The position numbers were made by a program, and so were the translations under genes. Below are positions 56,201-64,000 of a stretch of 64,000 bases of DNA, one piece after another; the first letter of the stretch is position 1; each line of letters opens with the position of its first letter. The DNA is from Cymodocea nodosa (lineage: Eukaryota; Streptophyta; Magnoliopsida; Alismatales; Cymodoceaceae): NCBI GenBank assembly GCA_036874045.1, contig JAZBRI010000011.1:12840501-12904500 (forward strand). The letters run 5' to 3'. A model generated the notes under the pieces. It worked only from the letters and a program-made list of their open reading frames with translations. It had not been told where the DNA came from and did no database searches.

Positions 56201-58786
56201 TAATATAACATTTTCATATGGTATGTTGTCTATTTTTGAAAAAATTTGGATTATAATGAACAATATTGTTTATGTTAATCACAAACATGTTATTTTACAT
56301 GTTATATCTGTATTTAATAAAATGTTGATATATACTATAATATTTAAAAAATTACTTTTCAAATATAATAATTTTTTAAAAATTATTAACTTTTTAATTT
56401 CCTGCAACTACACAAAAACCTTATTTTTTGATTTCTCATTGTTTTCTTTGGTGTACAAACAACATTGTATTTCTTATCATGTTTTATCGTGAACTGTTAC
56501 CTTTATTTCCTACTATTTCCATTATTTTTCATTGTTTCATTTTTCAATAAGAAATATACATAAACAGAGCCAAAAAAAAGTACATGATTTCCATCAACAT
56601 GACCAACATGTATTACATTGTGACTTACTATAAAAAATAAGTTTGTTCAAAATGATATATATGCACACATTGTTTCAAATATTGAAGAAAAGTAACACAG
56701 GTGAAAATTTGCTACTGTGTTGAAGTTGGATTCCACAGTTGGATCAAGCTTAATCAACATCTAATAACACTTGCATATGTGGCAGCACATGTTTTGCAGG
56801 CATTTATACATTGAATATTTTTGTGATTGTAGAGTAGATCTGCAAGTTTTTCGTTGTCTTATTGCTTTGATTTTGCAGGTAATGACACCGAATCCTGAAT
56901 GTGCGACTTTAGATACAACAATACTTGATGCCTTGCATATAATGCACGATGGAAAATTCTTGCATCTTCCTGTTGTGGATCATGGTATGAAATATTTAAC
57001 AAGCTTGGGAAATCCCTTTCCTTGACTTGTCTTAACCACTCTTTTGTGGCAGATGGATGCATTGTTGCTTGTGTGGATGTTTTACAAATAACACATGCTA
57101 CAATTTCCATGGTAAGGCTGTAAAGGACATGCTTGTGATTCCTTGATCAGAAAATTCATTTTTCTTTAAGGAATATTGTTTTCAGTGTTGTTTCCAATAT
57201 TTATAATTTCTGTCTACAAGTTAAGTATGCAAATGTTTCTATTAAACTTCAAGCAATCTTATATAAGTTGGATAAACCTGATTGTTAGTAAATACTCGAA
57301 CTCCCAAGCAAATCCTTGGATTTCATTCTTTTAAGTTTTTCAATAAACTGTTGCAATTGTCTCTCATTGACAGAACTAGGTAATATTTAATATATTATAG
57401 AACTCATTGCATTTATGATGTTGGGATGGAAAACTGAAAATATATGTTAACTACATGATTTCATAATTGCTTGTATTGCTACTAAGTCTTTTTTTTTTTA
57501 TATCTATATGGAGGCTGGGTGGCCTGGGACTGCAAATGGCTCGAACACATTGATGCAGAAGTTTTGGGATTCTACTTTAGCCTTGGAACCACCAGATGAT
57601 GAATTTGAAACCACAAGGTACCATGCTAGTAGTTGTCTTAACAGTTTGTGTTTTCTTTTTAACCTTGCTTGTTGGATGGAATGATGCCTTTACAATTTGC
57701 AGCTTTGCATTTATTTTGTCAGTGAACTCTCTGCCTTGATGACTTCAGATGGTGCTGAAACTTTGAAGTCCTCTTATACTTCTTTGGGCATTGGAAACTT
57801 TTCCTTTAAGTTTGAAGACCAGAAGGGTCGCATGCATAGACTCAGTTGTGGTATATTTTGTTCATAGGCGTAGATTTTCCATTCTAAAAAGAACAATGAT
57901 TTTTGAAAGAATGAGATAATATAAATTTTCATTTCCTAGTGCAGGCTCAGAGTCCTTGAGTGAGCTCCTGACTGCTGTCATGGAAAGGATTGGGTTATTC
58001 TGTGATCAAAATAATGTACAATTGCTGGTCAGTCTCCAATTTGCATGACTTGTAGTCTTCGATCCCCATTAGTCATTTATTGACTATAATTCATTATGTT
58101 CTTTTATTTTAGTACGAAGATGATGAAGGTGACAAAGTTATGCTCGTTTCTGATAGTGATCTTGTTGGGGCAGTAAACAATGCACAATTAGCAGGAATGA
58201 AGGTAACTTCAACCTCCTTGTTATGACACTCAAATTTGGGTCAGAAACCTGATGCAACTTCTGTTTGGACTTGGGGAGAGCTCCGTGAGCTTTCTCTTGA
58301 ATAATTTAGATGCATGCAATTCATTTTTTTTTTATGGTAAAAAATAATTATTTGCTAAAGGAATTTTACTTGTATGCATTAAAAATTTATCATAGACTTG
58401 TATGCCATTAAACGTTACATATATGTTATCAAATTCTTTTTTATGGCATATAAATAACACTTGATGGCATACAAGTAAAATGTTAGTTTTATAATGACCT
58501 GCAAGTGACTGTCTCTTTGCTAAACTATTAGTGCAAAGTACACTGTAAGGTGTGCAGTTGACATATATGAGCCATGGACTTCATTCCAGTCTAATGCTCT
58601 TTCTTCCAGGTCCTAAAGTTGCACGTTAACCTGGACTTGAAGAAAGCGAGTTCGGAATTGCCATCGTCTCGGACTGATGTGTTGCAAACAAGAAGTTGGG
58701 TAGCAATACATAATGGTGTCATTGCGAGTGCTATCGTGTTGGCAGGCATCGGCATTCTGGTCTATTCAAAGAGATCGAGTTTGTGA
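44252..58786 (+). CDS. CBSCBSPB: CBS and PB1 domain-containing membrane-anchored protein
   Basis: Fourteen exons give 539 residues, the usual length: 44,252-44,391; 44,473-44,641; 44,726-44,858; 47,729-47,899; 51,572-51,650; 51,742-51,855; 51,938-52,004; 56,879-56,984; 57,053-57,111; 57,514-57,617; 57,723-57,850; 57,945-58,027; 58,113-58,202; 58,610-58,786. The N-terminus is Ser/Thr-rich and basic, then RTVKKLRLSKALTIPEG opens two CBS pairs (about residues 55-195 and 225-345; GKFLHLPVVD is the signature of the last). A PB1 domain follows (about 410-490, with LYEDDEGDKVMLVSDSDLV, the acidic OPCA-type motif). A C-terminal hydrophobic helix (VIASAIVLAGIGILVYSKR) suggests a tail anchor. CBS pairs bind adenosine ligands; PB1 mediates pairing with other proteins. 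Ligand and partner are unknown. Introns 3, 4 and 7 total about 11.4 kb and hold retroelement relics. The start at 44,252 was preferred to 44,195 because family N-termini begin there. Confidence 0.95.
45140..45280 (+). repeat. Copia-type LTR 3' end with tRNA-iMet primer site, CBS/PB1 intron 3
   Basis: CCAATTGATTTTGAGTTAG (about 45,225-45,243) is a usual 3' LTR segment of plant Copia/TRIM elements, and it is followed by TGGTATCAAAGC at 45,266-45,277. The canonical initiator-Met primer site reads TGGTATCAGAGC, one transition away. Internal coding sequence was not found. Confidence 0.55.
45640..47345 (+). mobile_element. RTE-type non-LTR retrotransposon remnant, CBS/PB1 intron 3
   Basis: Degraded reverse transcriptase of the plant RTE clade: IIGPDGILIEV, PIFKNKGDIRKCNNYCDIKL, MVFIDLENAYDEV (open frame 46,197-46,385), a frame-shifted MLFVND motif in place of the catalytic FADD, then PLKLKGKFYKIA and VAPIEDKIKQNQLSLF near the C-terminus. 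It ends in a GTT-repeat tail at 47,331-47,345, the 3' signature of plant RTE elements. The 5' end is truncated and stops are frequent. Confidence 0.85.
47950..51060 (-). mobile_element. Degraded Copia retrotransposon, CBS/PB1 intron 4
   Basis: On the minus strand, RT motifs such as YGTNYAKTFSPS (about 49,740-49,780) and the RNase H end KHTKHLEVHCHYIHHMI (about 48,230-48,285) match Copia pol, in correct order. Short related sequences at 47,965-48,010 and 50,985-51,030 (both GAGAAAATGAGA then TCAATCC) may be remains of the two LTRs. A LINE fragment (50,250-50,680) is nested in it. Limits are approximate. Confidence 0.6.
50250..50680 (-). mobile_element. L1-type LINE C-terminal zinc-binding fragment, CBS/PB1 intron 4
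   Basis: The open frame 50,533-50,270 reads HKEKVDHLVFSCEAASWAWN and later MCWSLWVERNRIIFTGK. This is the 'ETxxHLFFxC ... WxLWxERNxRxF' region at the end of plant L1 ORF2. A Cys pair of the zinc site precedes it in another frame. Confidence 0.75.
51375..51500 (-). repeat. 3' end of an RTE element or related SINE, CBS/PB1 intron 4
   Basis: AACAACAACAATAATAAT at 51,380-51,400 is the complement of a TTG/GTT tail, followed by sequence like the end of the RTE copy at 47,200-47,345 (for example ATCTATGGCCAAAT against its complement near 47,255-47,275). Orientation is opposite to that copy. Confidence 0.6.
52465..52880. mobile_element. MITE-like repeat, CBS/PB1 intron 7 (copy 1)
   Basis: Ends resemble each other in inverted form (GGTGCCTAGCTG at left, GTGGCCTAGGTGTTTGCC at right). 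The AT-rich interior shares the segment TTATTTCCTAAATAACATT and its surroundings with the copy at 53,530. Non-coding. Confidence 0.5.
52866..53530 (-). mobile_element. 3' end of an L1-type LINE, CBS/PB1 intron 7
   Basis: On the minus strand LADWWKKWP and, in another frame, KERNKRIFQGSSISMEGQKK form the terminal Trp/Arg-Asn block of L1 ORF2. The following non-coding tail leads to an A-rich end near 52,900. It sits between the two MITE-like repeats. Confidence 0.6.
53530..53905. mobile_element. MITE-like repeat, CBS/PB1 intron 7 (copy 2)
   Basis: Left end TAGGTACTAAGGCACTCG ... ACCTAGG. The interior is related to copy 1 through TTATTTCCTAAATAACATT. The right end TTTAGGCATCCACC is the weaker inverted partner. 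Non-coding. Confidence 0.45.
54113..54134. repeat. CT microsatellite in CBS/PB1 intron 7
   Basis: A run of about ten CT dinucleotides. Confidence 0.9.
54560..55325 (+). repeat. Copia/TRIM LTR remnants with initiator-Met primer site, CBS/PB1 intron 7
   Basis: Two related segments (about 54,600-54,755 and 55,165-55,315) share, in order, AAGTTTAGT, CACATTGTTTAAAT-like and CTATTTCCACCCAT-like blocks, as LTR pieces would. Between them, TCAATTGATTCTGAGTTAGA precedes TAGTATCAGAAC at 54,953-54,964. This differs by two transitions from the tRNA-iMet primer site TGGTATCAGAGC. A second LTR type (about 54,840-54,950) may be nested. No coding sequence. Confidence 0.55.
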
Positions 58787-61103
58787 TTTCTTTGTTGGGA
58801 ATGTATTACCAATTAGCTGGTCCGCTGGTTGGATACATATCGGGTGAGGTTCCACATTTTCAATGAAAAAATAAACTGTCTTGTATCTCCGAATTCCTCA
58901 TCACCTTGAGCTTCCTTCCGACAAACTTGTTGGTGGCGAGTTCGGGGCTTAGGTTAGGTTGGAAATGTAGAACATACTGAATTATTATCTCGCCCACATG
59001 TATTATTTGGGTTGTCCACACTGTGTAAAGTGACTAGTCTCCTTCAAAGAAAAAGAGAAAAGGTTGTGTTTTATAATAAGGATTGTTGTGGTGGGCAAGG
59101 GCCTCTAATACCCTAATGAGTTTAGGGTAGATTAGTTCTTTAAGAGTATTGAATTGAATTTGAACTACACATTACTTCACTGGTGTATAAAATGTGAAGG
59201 ATGAATTTAAACTACACAATAGTTAACTCTGATCCAAACATTTTACGTTATCTTTTAGTTATTATGCATGTGCATACCGCAAAGACAGGATATTGTGTAC
59301 ACCTACCGTATGATTGATGTAGTGGTGGCATAAACAGAAACATAAGATCCAGTCATGGCAAACTGATTTGTCGTACAATTTGGAATGAATATGTTGGAAT
59401 AAATATGAACAGAGACAGGTTCTGGTGCATGCTTTGGATCTTTCTTCCTATCTGCTAAAAGCACACGCACGTTTATGGTGGGTCAAAAGGTTGTCTTTTG
59501 GGCTCAACCCAGCCATGATCTGACTCTCATTTAACCTCAAAATCCCATTAGGTTTTGAATGAAATTGCATATCAGGATTTAAGCGGTGTATTTATAGCTT
59601 CAATTGTTGGTGGGGGTAGGTGAAGGTGGATGTAGTAAGATATGCATGAACTATATACACATGAGTGAGTGTTCAATGGTTGTGGATTATGACCGAAGAG
59701 GAATGTTAGTTGATGAAATAACTTTCCTCTTTGAAAAGGAATCAAATTCTTCCTTTAATGGGAAAGTTAATGCCAAATGAACTTGCTTTCTTTTTTTTTT
59801 GTTGCTCCAAATGTGGGAAACAGAATATTTTTGTTTTCATTCAATTCTACTCTTATCTTTTCTTTTCTTGCATGCATACCCTCAATTCCAAAACCACAAT
59901 CAAAAGTATGCCATCATCTATTAATAACAATTGCAAGGCTACCAGTAGAGCAAGTCTTTCATATATGTTTCAAACTTTTCCTTCCACGTTTCTTCCAAAC
60001 TAAAAGCATATTCATGGTTCCAGCATTTTATTACTGAAAGAATTGCGTATTTTTTACTAAAGGGATTGCTTCTTCCTTGATATGTTTGGGCACTTCTCCT
60101 TGTTCTACGGAGACTATATATATTAAAAAATCAACAAGAGATGACAGCTGATAAGGCTACGCATCAATCATTATAATTCTTTACCATCATTATAATATTG
60201 ATATCACATGTGATGCAATTATAAAGGTATTTCTATTAAATATTTAATAATATTTTACCATTTTAATTATTTTATTAAATTTGGATAATGAATAATAGAA
60301 CGATTATACACACCCATTATTTACAAATTTTTGAATACCTTAGAATTTACGAAGGATATTTATTGCACTGTTGCATCGGACCATATGGTATGAATCAAAA
60401 TCCAAATTATTCAGTGCGTGTACACCTAGCTAAGGTGTAAAACATTACAATATATTAAAGGATAGTATTACCGAAATGTATATGCTTAAACGGATGGGTA
60501 ATAATACTACAAGAGATAAATTAAAAATTAAATTTATTAAAAATAGAATAAGAGTTGTATATAAGAAAAAATTAACTTAATTAATTTGATCATATACTTA
60601 GGAGACCAAAAACTACGTTAATTAAAAAAAGAATTAGTTCCTACAGAAGAAGAAATTAGAAGAAGTAAAAATTATTTCTGGTAGAAATTATAAGAAAATA
60701 TTTAAATTTATGTAATTGAATAAAAAAAAATCTGAAAATAAATAAAAATACTTAAAAGAAAGATTTACGTAACGCATGATAAGAACATTAGCTTGAGGTT
60801 TTGTTATTGTGGTTGTTGAGGTTGTGTGCACACCTTGTCCATCTGTAAACCGACGTCTTTTCCATACGCTCGATCCGACGGTCGTCGTTGCGTGCACACC
60901 AAGTCCACCTGTGAACCGCGAGACATCGCACCAGCGAATTCCACCACCTTCACCCTCCGGTCCCTCTGTGTGCCCTTTCGCTCTCCTTCTGATAAAACTC
61001 CTCCCTCCCTCCCTCTCTAGAAGGACGGCGACGGCCTGCACGAGCAGAAATCCTAGAGCAGACTCCGGGCGGGCCAGGGAGTACCGAAGGAGTTCCTTCT
61101 GTA
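58787..61103. other. Intergenic between CBS/PB1 and DCAF1 genes
   Basis: CBS/PB1 3' UTR on the left, DCAF1 promoter/5' UTR on the right (CT-rich at 61,000-61,020). In between, AT-rich DNA; a relic of the RTE family is listed separately. No further gene supported. Confidence 0.5.
60495..60735 (+). mobile_element. Small RTE-like remnant
   Basis: Loose match to the C-terminal end of the RTE copy in CBS/PB1 intron 3: ACTACAAGAGATAAATTAAA, then a segment encoding IKNR and a GRNYKKIFKFM-like stretch, as in the RTE ending. It is very degraded, with no GTT tail seen. Confidence 0.4.
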
Positions 61104-64000
61104 ATGGAAGCGGACACTGAACGGGCGGCGCATGAGGTGGAGCCAGAGGCAGTGGAAGAGGAGGGAGCGGCGGAGCCTGATGAGGCGACGAACGACAGAG
61201 AGGACGAGGAGTTGCTGGCGAGGGCGCAGAGATTGATATCGAAGATCAACGCCGCACAGGAGAATCCTAACCCTAGTCATTTCCATGCTCTTGCGTCCAT
61301 GCTCGAGGCGCAGGAGGAAAGGTATTCGGCAGTGTTTTCGTCATTGTTTCATTGGGTTTGGTTGACGTTGTTGGCTTGGGATTGTCTGTCTGTTCGGAAA
61401 ACGTGGTGGCAATGGAGGTTCTGTGAATGGGGCCGCTGGGCGGGAAATGTTGCGGACTTGTTGATTTCTAGGGTTTGAAGCTTTACGTAACGGGTCGACA
61501 CTCGACGGGCGGTGTTATGTTTTGTCCCTTTTCTCTGGTTTAAATGAAATGATTTTCGTTCTCTTTCTATTGATCATTGGAGCGGTCTTCTACAACCATT
61601 TGTTTCTTGGTTGTACTCATATTTACACGTAAGGTGTTCCTTTTTTCCGCTTTTAATTTTTGGAGCTGATTATTCGTGCAGCAAATCTTATTCTGGTTGA
61701 AGCTGAAATGCGAGTTACCAAGACTTTTTCTTTTTTGATCGATCAAGTTGAATTCTATCCTAGAAAACGAAATAAAAATCCTATAAACTGACCTTTGTAT
61801 GTACTTCACTTTAGGTACCTGAAAGAATCTGCAAGTTCATCTTACAATGGTGGCCGTGCTTCTCATACCATTGGCAGGCTTGCAAATATTCTCAACGTAT
61901 GTTAAATTTGACCTTTTATTATTCTATATATTCTTGACTTTCTGTCCTTAAGATTTTTTATTCTAATTGCAGTGTTTGTTATATTTTTGTGAAACATATT
62001 TATGTTGACAATCAAGCAGTGTTGCATTGTTCTTGCATGTAGCTTACATAAACAAACACTTTTTATGCAGGAAAATGATGATTTCATTGTGTCAATCTCC
62101 ACCAAGTTTTTATCAGATAATAGGTACTCCGTTGGCATTCGAGCAGCTGCGTCTAGATTATTGTTGAGTGGGTCTTCAACTTGGATGGTCAGTTAATTGT
62201 TCTTGCTTCTGATCTAGTTTGGTCGTGAATTTTTCACGTAGATATGCCTTTTCGATCATCCTTCTGTAGGTATTTGATGACACTGTGATTGAAAATGCAA
62301 AAAATTGGGTAATGGAAGATTCCACTAGACCCTCAAAAAGTGAGAGTGTTACAAAGGATGAAATGGAAAGAAATACACCAACAGATTCTGAGATGCTGAA
62401 AACATATGCCACTGGTATTCTTGCCATAACGTTGACTGGGTAAGTAGTATTACTACAACCTCTTGTTGCTCCCTCTCTCTTTCCATGTGTGTGTTTGTGT
62501 TGTTATAGCTTTTATGTATGACAGTGGTGGCGAAATTGTGGAAGATATGTTAACTTCTGGTTTGTCAGCAAAACTTATGCGGTATCTACGATTATGGGTA
62601 CTTGGAGATCCAAACACTAGCCACAAAGATGTTGCTTTACCTTCAGAAAGTAAGCACTCCTCTGGTACTGCTGTTGTTAGAGGAAGAGAAGATGGCAGGG
62701 TAAGATTGCGGAATATTTTTGATGGCCCCAGAATAGGTGAGGAAGGATCCTTGGTTGATTTAAGTGCTGATAGAGATAGTGATAGAAGTATTTGTTCCAA
62801 ACAGACATATCTGGACGGATCCTGGCAAAATGACATGTTATCTCTGGAATCTGAACTTGCAGATTCTTCTGAGGAAGCAGCTGGTGTCTACAATATAGTT
62901 GGACATGCAGAGGAAATGGATGACTTGCACCAGCACAAGGGTATAAAATTAAAATATGATGATGAAGATGCTGATGAGAATGGTAGAGAAGAACTCTCCC
63001 GAAAAAGAGGTAACCGAGGATTGCCAAGGACTCGTGGGAAGGGAAGAATTGGTGAAGGTGCTGTAGATACTGAAGGAGTTATAATGTCTCCAGCCGTTGA
63101 GTTACAAATCAATAGCCAAGAACAAAACTCCAAGGATAGGATATTGGCAAAAACTGAAGATGCAAAAAGAGCCATAGATATGAAAATAATAACTGCATGC
63201 AAACCTGATGTTGATCATCCAACCACAGGAGAGAATGATGATCGTTTTTGTTGCACTGTGGGTTTGAGGGATATCTCTGATCTGGTAAAGAAAGCAGTGC
63301 TGGCTGCTGAAGCTGAAGCAAGTGTTGTTAATGCTCCTGTAGAGGCAATTAGAGCAGCAGGTGATGCAGCAGCTGAGCTTGTCAAGACCTCTGCGCTAGA
63401 AGTAAGACAATATGCTTTCAATTTCCACTTCTTGTATGTATTCGGGGTTTTTACAAACTCTTTTTCCTGCTTTTTCAGGCATGGAAAAGAACTAATGACT
63501 CAGAAGCTGCTGTTTTAGCTGCTTCTGAAGCTGCATCTACTGTTGTTGATGCTGCATTGGCTTCTGAATTATCACAGTATGCTACTATCTTCACCTATCA
63601 TTCATGAAATTGATTATTTGTGTGCACATATTTATTTTTGTGTATGGATAATGTCAGTTCAAACAAGGACTCAACAACAAACAAGGATTCAGCAGGATCT
63701 GTTGAAACCGAACCGGAAATGGATGAAGAGCCAGAAGATCTTTTCATTTTAGATTGTAAATCACTTGCTCAATTGAGAGAGAAGTACTGCATCCAGTGCC
63801 TTGAAATCTTAGGTGAATATGTTGAAGCCCTAGGCCCTGTTCTGCATGAAAAAGGTGTGGATGTCTGCCTTGCATTACTACAAAAGAGCTCTAATCACCA
63901 AGAACCCCACAATTTGGCTCTCCTTCCTGAAGTACTAAAGTTGATCTGTGCTTTAGCTGCCCATAGAAAATTTGCAGCATTGTTTGTTGATCGAGGAGGT
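61104..64000 (+). CDS. DCAF1: DDB1- and CUL4-associated factor 1 (N-terminal part, cut by window end)
   Basis: Seven exons are visible: 61,104-61,321; 61,815-61,896; 62,071-62,187; 62,270-62,439; 62,525-63,401; 63,479-63,576; 63,658 to beyond 64,000. They give 635 residues in consistent phase. The N-terminus is acidic, then an armadillo-like region carries the family blocks NPNPSHFHALASMLEAQEER, ENDDFIVSISTKFLSDNRYS, AAASRLLLSGSSTWM and KLMRYLRLWVLG. A charged, poorly conserved stretch in exon 5 is followed by an Ala-rich segment (AAVLAASEAASTVVDAALAS) and then LREKYCIQCLEILGEYVEAL and VLHEKGVDVCLALLQKS. The LisH motif and the WD40 repeats that bind DDB1 lie beyond the window. DCAF1 is the substrate receptor of CUL4-DDB1 ubiquitin ligases in the nucleus; loss in Arabidopsis is embryo-lethal. 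Confidence 0.95.

Noticed and set aside
62677-63421. Several minus-strand frames under DCAF1 exon 5
   Set aside because: Shadows of the 292-codon sense exon, whose splice phases and family blocks agree.

Overview
The window is nuclear DNA of a flowering plant. It holds six intron-rich plant genes with GT/AG junctions, separated and invaded by decayed plant retrotransposons (Athila-like and chromodomain Ty3, Copia, RTE and L1-type LINEs). The rather unbiased codon use and AT-rich intergenic DNA do not look like a grass. A non-grass monocot is my guess, but the species cannot be fixed from the sequence alone.

Layout. Positions 1-17,935 are a nested retrotransposon block with no host gene. On the minus strand lies an Athila-like Ty3 element: 5' LTR 8,283-10,104, a tRNA-Asp-type primer site, truncated gag, protease, RT, RNase H, integrase, then a downstream env-position ORF. 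It runs off the left edge. Next comes a probable solo LTR of a related family (about 10,246-12,397). A plus-strand chromovirus (about 12,420-17,146, 3' LTR from 17,147) is split in its RT region by a solo LTR (12,500-14,354) of the same family as the Athila-like element, in opposite orientation.

Positions 18,263-42,121 carry four minus-strand genes: chloroplast thioredoxin m3-like (2 exons, 195 aa), V-ATPase proteolipid subunit c (3 exons, 164 aa), a MATH-like/BTB protein of the At1g21780 type (4 exons, 335 aa), and the second-largest subunit of RNA polymerase II (25 exons, 1,190 aa). I traced every exon by hand; phases agree at every junction, and the lengths fit the families.

Positions 44,252-64,000 carry two plus-strand genes: a four-CBS/PB1-domain protein (14 exons, 539 aa), whose 14.5 kb span is mostly three large introns filled with retroelement remnants, and the first seven exons of DCAF1, cut by the window end. 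RPB2 and the CBS/PB1 gene are head-to-head across 2.1 kb.

The host genes are housekeeping genes that do not form one pathway (plastid redox, vacuolar proton pumping, CUL3- and CUL4-linked ubiquitination, transcription). The unusual content is in the repeats: a capsid-less Athila-like element with recurring short hairpin motifs, an inverted pair of 1.8 kb LTRs, and a MITE-like family shared by introns of RPB2 and the CBS/PB1 gene. I found no tRNA, rRNA or CRISPR, and nothing I would call a new biological system.
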